Origin: Maratus speciosus
Lineage: Eukaryota > Arthropoda > Arachnida > Araneae > Salticidae
Reading direction: 5' to 3'
NCBI GenBank assembly: GCA_963932465.1
Contig: OZ010790.1
Span: 347,721,087 to 347,785,086 of the forward strand
Length of the DNA stretch: 64,000 nt
Below are positions 1 through 11,290 of this stretch, in pieces. The first letter of the stretch is position 1. Each line of letters starts with the position of its first letter. A program made the position numbers and the translations under genes. The notes below the pieces were generated by a model that searched no databases, had not been told where the DNA came from, and saw only the letters and a list, made by a program, of their open reading frames with translations.

Positions 1-1089
1 ACTACCCAAATATATTACAAAAACCAACACCTTATAAAATAATTTAGAAATACAAATTTAATCATCCTTATCTGATCATATAGCACTTTAACATTTATCC
101 TTATAAACATGAAAGGAAAGAAAAGAAACATTAAATTTTTATTCTGCTGTGGGAAAGAAACATAAATAACAGGATCAATATTTACGATTAAATTAACTGT
201 TTTTTATTTGTAAAATTCGCAATTATTATTTAAGGAAAATATCTTCTAGCATTTAATTTAATATGCAAATTTTAATTACTCCAGGCTAAAATTAAGAAAG
301 AATACCGTATTATCGATTAAGTAATGTTTTAAACATCAACTGTTTGTTGTTTTTTTACATCCATCAACATCATTAATTGGCTGGTCATCCCTAAATTCAC
401 CATGGTTTTCTGCTTCACCTCCGATGAAATCTTTGTATTTTTCCCTGCAATTGGCAGACAAATGTCTCACATCTTTCTCGAGGACCAATTGGTTAATTTT
501 GCGAATCTTACCTGAGACCGATTGATGAATTGTGAGATTTTTTCCCCAGGTCTGATTGATGAATTTTGCGACTTTTCACTGTGTCCAACTGAAGTCATGA
601 TTTTTTTCATGAATTTGATGGACAAATTTTATATTTTCCGGTGACCAATTGACAATTTAGCAATTTTTGTCTTATAATACCAAATGACAAAATTTAGGAA
701 TTTTTTTTGTGCTTCTGGCTGAAAAGTTTTGCAAAATTTTTTCACAGCCAACTGTCAAATTTTGTGATAGTTTTCTGCGACTGATTAGTGAATTTCACCT
801 GTTTTCCTGTGACCAATTGGCAAATTTCTTTAGTTTTTCTTTCAACCAATCGACATCGGATAATTTCTTGATTTTTTCCCTATAACCTATTTTGCAATTT
901 TTGAAATCAGTTTTGTCTTTAGAGAGATTACCTTTTTTTTTTTTTTTTTTACAAACAAACATTTCTTTCTTATAGCGTTAGTGTAGGTCATAATAATGTA
1001 AAGAATTATTCATGTATATGTCAAGTGATATGGAGAATAAAATAAAACGTATAAATTAAAAAAATTTATATATAATTAACTCTTTAAAG
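1..1089. other. Upstream PWP2 intron with a degenerate minisatellite
   Basis: No coding signal. Positions 375-900 hold a decayed tandem array in which 'accaattggcaaattt' and 'gaccgattgatgaatt' alternate with T-rich 'gattttttcccc' spacers, about 45 bp per unit. It is the reverse complement of the arrays at 6.7-7.3 and 8.0-8.9 kb. The rest is AT-rich intron with a T tract near 931-950. Confidence 0.6.
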
Positions 1090-1234
1090 ATGTACACTGT
1101 TAGCAAGAATGGACAATTATGTGTTTGGGATTGCAGTATAGATTTAGATGCCCTTGTTCCTGAGACAGAGAAAAAAACACTTGAACCTCAAAGAAATTGT
1201 GATGTGGAAGATGACATAGTTTCTAAAGAAAATG
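1090..1234 (+). CDS. PWP2: PWP2 exon 1 of window (internal coding exon)
   Basis: Internal exon of a WD40 protein recognised as PWP2/UTP1, a component of the UTP-B module of the nucleolar SSU processome, needed for early 18S rRNA processing. It reads MYTVSKNGQLCVWDCSI and then an acidic, low-complexity linker ending KEN. YTVSxxGxLCVW is the end of a WD blade in the N-terminal propeller of the family, and the acidic linker is also typical. It begins after AG at 1088-1089 and ends at a GT donor at 1235, in phase 1. The acceptor has a poor pyrimidine tract. The ATG at 1090 is not a start codon, because family members have several hundred residues before this point. Upstream exons lie outside the window. 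The start is slightly less certain than the frame. Confidence 0.88.
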
Positions 1235-1829
1235 GTATTCCTTTGAAATTTTTATTTTGAATTATTTATGTTTTTATTTTACTTATTAGGGTTCTGTACT
1301 TAAAAAGTGAAAACGAGGCCATTATAACATCACTCCTGTATCTGTGTTTGTCTGTCACAACCATTTTACTTGTAAACTATGGAACGTGGAAAGTTCAAAT
1401 TGGGGGAAGTAATAAAGACTATTGACCCACATATTTACTGATTATTAAACATTCACAACTATATTTAGGAAAAATGTAGAGGAGCTAAGGAAGTTACTTG
1501 AGAAAAAAAAATCTGTTCTTTGTATATCGTGTGAAAGACTTTGTAATGCTGAACTCAAAAATACATTTCTTTTGATTTTAGGTATTACATTTTCAGAGAT
1601 ATCGTCAAAAATGTAGCGAAAAAATATGTTCCCATCCATCTACTGAAACTAAAATTATGAAAAAATTAGAGGGAGTAGGCAGTAATCTAAACCTTGCAGG
1701 AAAATTATTACGATTGCCTTAGGTCACATAGTTTTTGAGAAAAGTGCATTTTTCTGTTGCACACAAATTTCGATTTGCGGGCATTCAGCAAAGGTGTTGA
1801 AGAGCATTTTCTGAACATTTTTTAACAAG

Positions 1830-2853
1830 TTCATGATATATTCATCACAGTATGTAAAGTCCTGTACATCTTCAAAAATTAACACAAACCCCAATTCTAA
1901 ACTTTTGAAGATTCAACATCTTCATTCAAGATTAAATTTTCACTTCCGTAGCATGATTCAGCTATTGTTTTACTGGAGGAGGTTTCTGGCTCTGTATTTC
2001 ATTTATTATAATATAAAGCATCACAAATAGCTAATTGGATTCCATAAGCGAAACAAAGCTGATGATCGGCTACAATTTTTTTTCCGACTTTATGCATTAC
2101 ATTTCGTCCATCAGTTATGATAGAAACAATGCCTTTTTTCAGTGAAATGTCATACATGTTTAGATTCTCTGTTAGCATTTTAATACACTTTTTTGCTGTA
2201 AAAGATTCATGTATGATCATAAAACTTAAATTAAAAAATTTGTTCAAATTTAAATTTCTTGAATGGACATAACTATTCATAAATAGCTTGTTTACACTAG
2301 ATGTCTATTCGTTAAAAGTCAAAACTAAATTTTTTTCCTGAATTTTTAAAAATTTGTATTTCTCTTGTAATTAACTCCTATATTATGGAAATATAGGTAC
2401 TACACAATTTTGAATTGATGCGGCAGATTTTGGCAAATCATTATAGCCTTTAGCTATCAGTAACTTTCTTAAATCAATGGAAGTGATGAAAACTGTATTT
2501 AGCTACATTCGCAATAAAATTAAATCCAGTGATTCTTTATCACTGCTAAAATAATCATCTGTTTTCCATTTTTGTTTCTTTTAAAGCAATGTATCTTCTA
2601 TGCAATCTTGACTTGTGGAAGAAAGAGAAATTCCCTTCTGAACTCTCTTTTTAAATTCTTTTTTAACTTCAGTACCATGTTTCATTGATAAATGTGTATG
2701 CAACTCCTTAGTCGATGCTCCTAATGTTTTAAGCACAGCACTACATCTTTTAAATTTAGTGCTTTTTCCCTCTTTCGAAGTTAAATAGTAGTAACACACT
2801 GAAGATGTATCATTTTCTTTCCTATGAGCAACAAAATCCTTTTCATTAGACAT
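1830..2853 (-). pseudogene. hAT transposase remnant (BED finger plus catalytic core piece)
   Basis: Two minus-strand blocks of one broken transposase. The first (2853 down to 2581) starts MSNEKDFVAHRKEND and contains a BED-type zinc finger: CSAVLKT, then a spacer, then LHTHLSMKHG, as in hAT proteins. The usual first cysteine pair is incomplete (FKRC). The second (2280 down to 1999) carries IVSIITDGRNVMHKVGKK and HQLCFAYGIQLAICDALYYN, the conserved DG-x-NVM and HQLC-AHGI-LAVCD segments of the hAT core. Frames are shifted between blocks, and further down (to about 1830) stops interrupt the reading. Not functional as read. No clear TIRs could be attached to it. Lies antisense in a PWP2 intron. 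Confidence 0.75.
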
Positions 2854-3862
2854 TGTTAAAGCAAAATAAGTATAAGAGGGCGAAAAGCAAAGAAGTTAGC
2901 CCATAATAACTACCATTATACAACAATGCGACGCTTATCAGTAAACTCTAAGAAAGATATTTTGTACCCATGCAGCGAAATCGACATAAACAAACGATCT
3001 CATTTTTTCTGAATAATAGCTGTGCGGGTTACATCTGTTTGTAAGTCAAAAGATTTCCATGTTAAAAGATTTAATCACTTAGAAATGTATGTAAAAAATA
3101 CTTGATTACTATAATTTGACCTGAATGTTGTTCCATTAAAAAAAAGATAATCCCGAACATCCCCGGATTGTAATCCCTAGGTATGATGCTCAAACAACAA
3201 GCATTATAGTAATTTTATATGTTCAGATTCTAGGACTCCTTAACTGACAGTCTTTACACATTCTACAACATGTTTTTACATCTCTTAAAAGATTTGGTAA
3301 AAAAAAAATTGTAATGATTTCCTTTCTCTAGTTTTACGTATCCCTAAATGTTTCCCAAAAGTAGAATCATGTCCTTATTTTAACACTTTATCTCTATAAC
3401 TCTCAGATAACACCAGCTAATATATTTTATCACTACAAAGGGTTTCTTTATGCAATAATAAATTATCTCATATCAAAAAATTATTATTATTGTTTTACAA
3501 TGGTGCCCTTCAAACCAGTCTTTAATGTTGAACACTCTTTTTAAGCAATGCAAAATTCATTGCTTTTGGAAAATTCATCTAAATCACTTTGTTTATCCTC
3601 CCCAGAAATAAAACAAACATTTGAATTTATAAAACAAACATTTGAATTTAATGATCTACATTCGTTATTTATTAGCTCATTAGCCATATTGATCTCCAAT
3701 TCAAATTTACCACCCTGATATTTGTTTTCTGAAATGAAAAAGTATTTAATTTTGATTGTACACATTTTTTCTTTTCAGGACACTAAATCTCAGTTATTGC
3801 AGAAATAACATTAAGTATTTATAAAAGAAATAATTAATAATTGTAATACATATTGAAATATT
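2854..3862. other. AT-rich intron, no recognised gene
   Basis: Nothing recognised. A short direct duplication, 'ataaaacaaacatttgaatt', occurs twice back to back near 3605-3650. A 74-codon minus-strand frame across it has no recognisable domain and is probably chance. Confidence 0.5.
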
Positions 3863-4619
3863 CAGGCATGAAAGAGTTCCTCCTAAAGGGGGAATTCCAC
3901 CTTTATTAAAGCAAATTTGGACATTCTCTGGATTGATGCAAAAATGCAAAGAAAATATTAGAAGCATATGGAGGAGGGGGGTGTCTAAAAAACTTAATAA
4001 TTAGACATTTTATCTACTCAAATCCTTGGAATTTGTTTCTGAATTGCTGTACTATTAAATCAAAGGCGAGCTTTTATTATAAGCATCTGAAAGTCATGTA
4101 AATTAAGTTTTTTAACTAGGGAAAGGAAGTTTCCATAAGGATAATTTTAGAATAGAATATTTTATTATTATATGAATTAGTCTCTTCTGGGTAATTTCAG
4201 CGATGCACGTTTGGAAATGTATTTCTGGAGTAAAGATCAATTTGGCATGCATTTATTTAGCATAGCGATTTTTTTTAAAAGTAAGTTTTAAACAGTCAGG
4301 TCATTCAAAATAATACATTTATTTTGAAAAATTAATCGCTGTACTTCACATAAGTTCATCAGATACACTTGGAAGGATTTATACTTTTAGTAAACTTTCC
4401 AATTTTCTTTTTTAATTTAATGAATTTATACATTGTTATTTATTTATTTTCTTTTAATACTTCTAAGTTGCAAAAAGAAAATAACAATCATATGTACAGT
4501 TATAATTCATTTTATTGTATGAATAACTTTTAAAGTGCGTCTAAATTATAAGAGTTTGGCCTTATTATATAGAGGAAAAAATTTTCCACCTTTCTTCCCA
4601 TTTCCCACTTTCATGCCTG
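3863..4619. mobile_element. Short TIR element, copy 1 (hAT-like MITE)
   Basis: Begins CAGGCATGAAAGAGTTCC and ends in CCCACTTTCATGCCTG, so the ends form an inverted repeat CAGGCATGAAAG. A second copy lies at 55093-55890 with the same termini and the same interior, such as 'tctggattgatgcaaaaatg' and a G-rich 'ggaggaggggggtgtc'. CAGG termini suggest the hAT superfamily. The flanks (GAAATATT / AATATTTA) are only compatible with a decayed 8-bp duplication. No coding capacity. Confidence 0.75.
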
Positions 4620-4920
4620 AATATTTAAGAAATATAGTAAGCGCGGAAAAGCTCTTAAAATATCTAGCATTTGTATGTAACACTGTTTTTATTCATTCCA
4701 ATTCCTGAAAAATCTTAAACCTTAAATTTGTGTGGTTTTTGAAATCACTGATTCAATTAGTTTCCTCAGTTTGATTTTTAAAAAAAATTCATAATTTGGG
4801 TAATCTAACTTTGAGTGATTTCTGCCCAGTGTAAATGTAAACATCTTTGTTGTCAATAACTGTATAGTTAACAAGTTGTACAATAATTTTGAATAATAAC
4901 TTTAAAGAGATTGTTTTAAT

Positions 4921-5205
4921 TTTCCTCTTTTGATGTATAAATTGTTTAGAGTTATGGATACTCACATGTGTACGTGTAGTATGTTAAGCCGCAGGTCCTA
5001 GGATCCTTTTTTCTTTTGGACACATTATCATTGACTTCGAAAATTTCAACTCCCATGACCCCTAGTTTTCTCTTTTTATCCATAAATTGTTTAGAAGTAT
5101 AGGTGCCCATGTATGTAGTATGTTAAGCCACAGGTTCTAGGTTCATTTCCTGGGCTGGACACATTATCGCTCAGTTGGAAAATTTCAACTCCTGTGACCT
5201 CTATA
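4921..5205. repeat. Two-unit tandem repeat, ~146 bp period
   Basis: Two diverged units share 'taaattgtttag', 'tagtatgttaagcc', 'caggt.ctagg' and 'ggacacattatc' in the same order. No coding capacity. The second unit has a box-B-like 'ggttcatttcc', but no matching A box was found. Confidence 0.6.
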
Positions 5206-5504
5206 GTTTAATAAAAAACAAATCCATAAATTATAAAAAAAAATTGAGCATATTTAAAGAGCAACTGATTTTTGTGTATAAATTATGTGCATGTGCAATT
5301 TTCTTACAAACATTCTTATCAACTTAAAAAAGGGAACAGATATGTTTGTGGCCCGTAGAAAAAAAAGTAAAAATTAACCTATGAAAAAAGGCAAAATTTT
5401 TGGCAATGAACTGTTATTTGTGGCAACCCAGATTTATGACAACCACAGCTTACTGTTGTTTCGGGAGGGTTTTATAACAAAAATTTTCAATGTCATTTTG
5501 TATA

Positions 5505-5628
5505 GGGATGCACCGGATATTGATTTTGCCGGATATCGGATACCGGATATCCGAAGCTCCTTTGCCTGCCGGATTCGGATATCCGGCCGGATATCCGATC
5601 GGATATCCGATCGGATATCCGGCACTAG
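5505..5628. repeat. GGATATCC palindromic minisatellite, block 1
   Basis: Starts 'tagggatgcaccggatat' and then alternates CCGGATATCCG and CGGATATCCGATCGG units, each a palindrome around GATATC. The opening resembles the terminus of a hAT-like element (TAGGGATGCA). The same motif family in opposite orientation is at 11640-11772, ending 'gttgcatcccta'. The frames open across it are artefacts of the repeat. Confidence 0.7.
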
Positions 5629-5769
5629 ATATGTTTTTAGTTAGATGGTGAATTATTTCCTTATATAACGCCATCTCAGAACAATAAATTACAAGCATGT
5701 TTCACACATCATTAAAACATTTTAAATGTATTGAAATATAATTTATAAAAACTATATCTCTTTGAATAT

Positions 5770-7397
5770 CAGGGCTTGAAATTCAAGTTTTCCCCTGGAG
5801 GGGAGTTTCCCACCCAACATTTTAAAATGCAGGGGAGTTGAACTGTTAGAAAGGGAAAAAAAATCTTTAAACCCAGTTATTTTTTATGTGCCACTTAAAG
5901 AATTACATTTATACAGACATGACAAAATACCATTAAAATAATTTAAATTAACAACTCAAGATAATTATCCAAAATGTTTATTTTTATTAAAACAAAGGAA
6001 CAGAATCAAGTTTTATATATATACCATGTCTATCTTTCAACTTTCACCTAATGTTATGGGCAATTAACAATTGGGTTCCTAAATGAATTTCTTAATTTAG
6101 ATTTTATTTCATTTTGCGTGATTTAGCCTCTTTCACAAGTTACACTTTTGACAAACAGCACAGACCAACTTTTATAACTTTAGAAATTATCGGAAACGAA
6201 TGGTTATGCTCTGTTAAAAAATTTTAGAAAACTTTGCAAATCAGATGTACATTAATTTTTAACAGTAAGTTAAAAATGCATGAATAATGCATATCGGTGA
6301 TTCTATTGTCAATATCCTACGGTGATTGTATGTCACTTCTGAACAAACTTGTTTTATTATATCCTTAATGGAATTATAGTCAAAACTGTAGTCCCTGGTA
6401 TTTTTGTTAATTGAACTTATGTTCTATACATTGGAATTTTAAATCCATATCCAAAGTTTGAAAAGGAAATAGTCATTGATTTTTTCTATTACACGATAAA
6501 AGGTTGATTTCAAAAAGTCATGTCCTAATCTGTGAATTGCAAGAATCAACTAGTTTGTTATTTCTAAACATGTTTTTTTTAAGTTCAACCAATTTTTTTT
6601 TCTTCATGTGCACCACAAGTGTAATCTCATTTTGTAGAGTGCTGACTATTGGCCAATTTGGTAGGGATTGGTCTCCAGTGGCCATTACTGCCCTTTTAGT
6701 TATTTGCTATTTTGGGCATAGGGAAAAAACATCGCAAAATACATAAATCGGTCATTAAAAAAAAAATATCGCCGATTTCGTCAATCATGGTGAAAATAAA
6801 TAAAAAAATTTGTCAACCGGTCGAAAGAAGAAAACTGAAGTGCAGTGGAAATCGGCAGCGGGAAAATATCACAAAATTCGTCAATCGATCTGTCATGAGC
6901 AAATATCGTGAAATTTTTCAGCCGGTCACAGAGAACAAACGCAAAAATTTTCAATCGGATGCAGAAAAACAATCATTACTTTCACCAGTATGTCGCAAGA
7001 ACAAACAGGGAAATTTGCCAATCGGTCACAGAATAAAATTGCTATATTTATCAATTGATCTCGAGGAAAAAAAAAATCATGAAATTCATCGATCGGTCTC
7101 TAGAAAAAATTCTGAAATTCGTCAGTCGGTCGTGGAGAAAAAGCGCAAAATTTTTCAGTCAGATGCAGAAAAACAACCATGAATTTTGTCAATCTGTCGT
7201 AAGGAGAAACTGTGAAATCTGCCCATCGATAGTAGAAAATATCACGAAATTTGTCAGTCGGTGCTAAGACTTGCTCGTCGTTTTACAAAGAAACATTTTC
7301 GGAAAATGATTTTTTGGAAACAGGAGCCGCCCACTCACAGTAGGGCATAATAAATAGGGCACAAATCCTGCCATCCCGCTTCGAAATTCAAGCCCTG
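5770..7397. mobile_element. TIR element carrying a ~45-bp minisatellite (hAT-like)
   Basis: Left end CAGGGCTTGAAATTCAAG; right end GAAATTCAAGCCCTG, giving an inverted repeat CAGGGCTTGAA(A/T)TTC. Positions 6712-7265 are filled by degenerate units of the core 'aattcgtcaatcggtcgc' followed by 'gggaaaaaaatcgcg', about 45 bp each. The 156- and 70-codon frames here (many KKK, NRS, ENI) are translations of the minisatellite and not genes. I could not identify a convincing 8-bp target duplication, and a second near-match to the right end lies 16-20 bp further out, so the right edge is uncertain. Confidence 0.6.
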
Positions 7398-7875
7398 TAT
7401 CTGCCATTCAAGTCCTGTAATGCATATTAATAATATTGCATAAAAATGTAATTTAAACATTAAAGTATTCTGTTTATTTGTACAATGAAATGCTGATAAT
7501 TGCGACTGGATTTGAATATATTATTGCCTATATCGATAATTGCTAATAATTAATTTGTACAAGGAAATGCTGATAATTTGTACAACAAATTTTAACCAAT
7601 TAATATGTGTATAATTGTAGAGTATTTTCACAAAGAAATACTACATACTTTCTTTTTATAATTTAAACATAAAATATCTACTAATATACCCATGATTAAA
7701 GAGTTATTTTCTCCAAACATAGGTTTAGTTGATGCCCTTTTTCTGTTTTAATTATTTAATATTGTTTTTGCTCTAAGTCACGTTTAGTTTTATTTTAAGT
7801 TAAATTATTTTTATATTTAAAAGTAAAAAGAAAATTACTTTTAATTTTAAATATTTATAACGAAGTTACAAAAAC

Positions 7876-9034
7876 TAGTGTTTCCCCTAGGCGTTTTCGT
7901 GAGGGTGCAGCGCCCTGCCCTGTTTTTTATAGCTGTAAATGCGCCCTGCCCGTTTTCATGTAACTGCAAATGCGCCCTGCCTTTTTGGGTTTGCAAAATT
8001 TTGTCCTCGGCATATTTCAACCAACGAATTTTAACAATAGGTCGCGAAAAAATCCGGAAATTTGCAATCGGTCATTGGATCTGAAATTCTAGAATTGATC
8101 GCGGGAAAATATCGCAAAATGAATCTATCGATCGCGGAAAAAATTGTGAAATTCGTCAGTTGGTCGTGGGAAAATATCACAAAAAGTCTATTAATCGCAG
8201 GAAAATATTATGAAATTCGTCAATCGGTCGGAAAAAACTTACTCTTTCAGCCGGACACTGGAAAAAAATCATGAATTTCGTTAATCCAACGCACGAAAAA
8301 CTAAAAAAAATCGACAATCGCTCACGGGGGAAAAATGGCAAAATCTGTTGATAGTTCGCGGAAAAAAATCGCGTAATTCGTTTACGTTAGCATGAAAAAA
8401 AAAAACCGCGAGTTCCGCCAGTAAGCCCCGGAACTTACCCAATCTGTCCCAAGAATAAAACCCGCAAAATTCGCTAATATGTAGCAGGAAAATATTGCCA
8501 ATTATGTTAATCGATCACAGGAAAACAATCACGGAATTCTTCTGTAGGTCACGGGGGAAAACCTGGAAAATAGGCGATTGGTCGCAGGAAAACCCCCCAT
8601 AATTCGACAAAAAGTTGCTAGAAAATAACGTGAAAATCACCAATCAGTCGCAAGAAAAGAAATCGCGAAATTCAAAAATCGCACCCAAGAAAAAATCGCG
8701 AAATTTGTTAATCATTCGCAGGGAAAAAAACTGCGAAATTCGTACATGATAGACTGAAAAAAACTCCGAAAATTAGCCAATCGGTCCAAAGAATAAAACA
8801 TACAAAATTCGCTGATAGGTGGCTGAAAAATATCAGCAATTATGTTAATGAAATGCGTGGAAAATAATCATGAAATCCTTCAATTACACGCGGTCATTTG
8901 ACGAAATTCGCGCTTTTTCTCGATCGTTTGACGAAATTTGCGGCAATCAAAACAAAAATTTCAAAAACACTTTTCTTAAAAAGTGCCCTTTTTGTTCTGC
9001 TAAAGTGCCCTTTTTTATTCTGGGGGAAACACTA
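7876..9034. mobile_element. Non-autonomous hAT-like element with a minisatellite core
   Basis: Left end TAGTGTTTCCCCTAGG; right end CTGGGGGAAACACTA. The inverted repeat AGTGTTTCCCC is the classic hAT terminus (CAGTGTTTCCC) with the outermost base changed. Flanks ACAAAAAC and AAAACAAC are a decayed 8-bp duplication. Interior: 8025-8930 holds ~45-bp degenerate units of the same minisatellite as at 6.7 kb; beside the ends are short 'gcgccctgcc' and 'aagtgccctttt' repeats. No transposase. It sits at the outer edge of the inverted-repeat arm that follows. Confidence 0.72.
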
Positions 9035-9260
9035 AAAACAACTATTTGGATTTGCCAATCACAAAACTTTCTTCTATCTCATACATCTTAATGTTTCAAA
9101 AAGTAGTTCCAAATATTAATACTTCAATATTATTAGTTCAATATTATACCAACTTTGATTTTGGTCTAAAATTTCTGCTTCAGTCAATTAATCAGAATAA
9201 GAATAAGTTAATCTCGATCATATTTATTAAAATCAAAAATTTTTTTGTTATTCTGTTGTA

Positions 9261-10313
9261 CAGTCGTGGAAAAAAAAAGTAAACACCCCCTACTAACTCC
9301 TCAACAAATTATCGTAGACGAAAGTTACTGGTACGGAACGATTGGAAATAAAGTCTACTTTTAAATGGTGTGTATAAAATTTGCTTAGGGGGCCATATAC
9401 ATATTAAAACGAAACCAAACTTCATTTTTTTTTCAATGGCAGTACGCAAATTTAACGAGATATTTTAAATCTTCGGTTCAAAATATGCCTAGAAACCAAA
9501 TTTCAAGTCATTCGAATGATAAGTTTTTGAATTATAGACATTCAAAATTGAGTACTTCTAATGTTAAATTACATTTTCATATTTTTATCTCTTGAAATTA
9601 TGCTCCTAATGAGCTAATTTTTTGTGTAGCAGCAATACTAATATACCCAAACATAAATACGTTGAATTTGCAATTTTTATAATTTTATGATATGAATTAT
9701 GAAATTAATATTCGGAAAAATTATGAATTGCAACATACAATTTTTTTGATGGATTTGGATTTATTAAGTCCTGCTTTATGGAAATCCCAAATTTCACATT
9801 TTTCTTCCAAGTAGTTTTCAAATTATGCTTAAAAAACGGCAAAATGATGGTTTAAGGGGCCGTCTATGATAGAAGTGAGTAAATTTTTGAAATTTATTCT
9901 GCTATCCTGAAATCAAACAGGTTTCATTGACGCTTAAACGCGCCTTGATCCTTGATCAAGAAGGCGGCTCTGTCGGTTAACAATCGAGTTCGGAACTTCA
10001 ATTTGGATATAGCCCTTATAATACGCTCGTTTTAAAATAATTTCTCGGAAACTTATTGCACGAATTGCATAAAAATTTGTTTATAGGCTAATTGGAAGGT
10101 GTAGAGTTCATTTATGCTGTCAGAATTGTGTACTGCTATTAAAAAAAACAAAGTTATGGTTCGTTTTAATATGTAGATGGCCCCTTAAACAAACTTTATA
10201 TACATCAATTAAAAGTAGACTTTATTTCCAGTCGTTCGGTACCAGTAACTTTCTTCTACGATAATTTGTTGAGAAGTTAGTAGGGGGTGTTTACTTTTTT
10301 TTTTCCACGACTG
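9261..10313. mobile_element. Tc1/mariner-like non-autonomous element with long TIRs
   Basis: Ends CAGTCGTGGAAAAAAAAAGT and its reverse complement, flanked by TA on both sides (9259-9260 and 10314-10315), the target duplication of the Tc1/mariner superfamily. The inverted repeats stay alignable for roughly 200 bp inward, through 'ttatcgtagacgaaagttac' and 'ggggccatatacatattaaa'. No transposase frame in the middle. The right arm at 16.3 kb preserves the empty site (CTGTTG..TATCAGCTG), which confirms the borders. Confidence 0.9.
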
Positions 10314-10439
10314 TACATCAGCTGTTTGTGAATAGCCAGCTTAGCAGGATGCAAAATTCCCTTCGCTTCATGAGCCGCCAATATACAATACAAAAAAAAA
10401 AACTGCGAAAAATCGAGAAAATTTTACCAAAATCTCTGT

Positions 10440-11165
10440 TACAGTGCCACCTTCTGGCGGAATATTTCCAAATTCAAGGAGAGACTGCTGGCCATAGTCA
10501 AAAATATACACCACAAAATTGGTTCAATTCTATGCTTAACTTCATATACACTTTTCAATGGTAAAATAATGAAAATAACACAAAAATCCGTATTATAGCG
10601 CCCCTTCCAGCAGAATATTTTCAAATGGAAGAAGGACCTGCTGGCCATAGCCAAAAACATACCCCCGAAAAATTGGTTCAATTCTATACATAACTTCATA
10701 CACTTTTCGATGGTACAAGAATGAAAGTGGCACAAAAATCGCTATTACAGCACCCCCCCCCCCTTTCCAGTGGAATGTTTCCATATTGAAGGAGGGCCGC
10801 CTGGCTATAGCCAAAAACATTAGCAAAAAATTGGTTCAATTCTGTGCATAACTTCATTACGATGGCAAAAATCGCTATTATTGGAAATATCCCCATCCTG
10901 GCGGAATATTTCTTATTTAAGGAGAACCTGCTGGGCATAGCCAAAAACAAATACAAAAAATTTTGTTCAATTATATGGATAACTACATACACTTTTCGAT
11001 GGTACAATAATGAAAAGGGCACAAAAATCGCGATTACCTTGCCCCCCCCCCCCCCCTTCCAGTGGAATGTTTCCATATTGAAGGAGGGCCGCCTGGCTAT
11101 AGCCAAAAACATTCACAAAAAAATAGTTAAATTCTATGCATAACTTCATTCACTTTTCGATGGTA
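10440..11165 (-). repeat. ~150-bp tandem array in left arm (about 5 units)
   Basis: Units contain 'aaattggttcaattctatgc', 'ataacttcatacacttttcg', 'atggtac' and 'ggcggaatatttccaaattc'. They are reverse complements of the units at 14.9-16.26 kb. One unit is internally truncated near 10855. Poly-C tracts occur where other units have 'gcgcccc'. The overlapping frames on both strands that repeat motifs such as LAIAKN or NHSIHF are repeat translations, not genes. Confidence 0.85.
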
Positions 11166-11290
11166 CGATGGCGACATACGGACAGACAGACATTTTGTAT
11201 AAACATGTTTTGGGATATTTGACCCCTAAAACATCTAAATCCGTCGAAAACCAGAAATCGAAAAAAATTCTATTACAATACTTTCTTCTT

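Larger units (their letters stand above)
9035..11290 (-). repeat. Giant inverted repeat, left arm
   Basis: This arm is the reverse complement of 14752-16575. Matching landmarks include 'gccaatcacaaaactttctt' at the outer end, 'cagctgtttgtgaatagcc' inside the Tc1-like insertion, the ~150-bp tandem units, 'ggtacgatggcgacatacgg', and 'attacaatactttcttcttc' at the inner end. It is split by a separate insertion at 9261-10313. Because PWP2 exon 2 lies between the arms, these are most simply two copies of one element inserted in opposite orientations. Confidence 0.85.

Noticed and set aside
1060..1089. In-frame codons (..NSLK) just before exon 1, suggesting a longer exon or an AC acceptor
   Set aside because: The only AG acceptor nearby is at 1088-1089, a stop lies at 1057, and the resemblance is three residues long.
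5381..5698. Frames rich in ISDRISDR or SDIRSDIR
   Set aside because: Products of the GGATATCC repeat read in three frames on two strands.
6712..7267. 156- and 70-codon basic frames
   Set aside because: They are translations of the ~45-bp minisatellite, with recurrent KKK/NRS/ENI phrases and no domain.
10328..11149. Several overlapping frames of 60-138 codons on both strands
   Set aside because: They translate the ~150-bp tandem units and repeat the same peptides; the array explains them.
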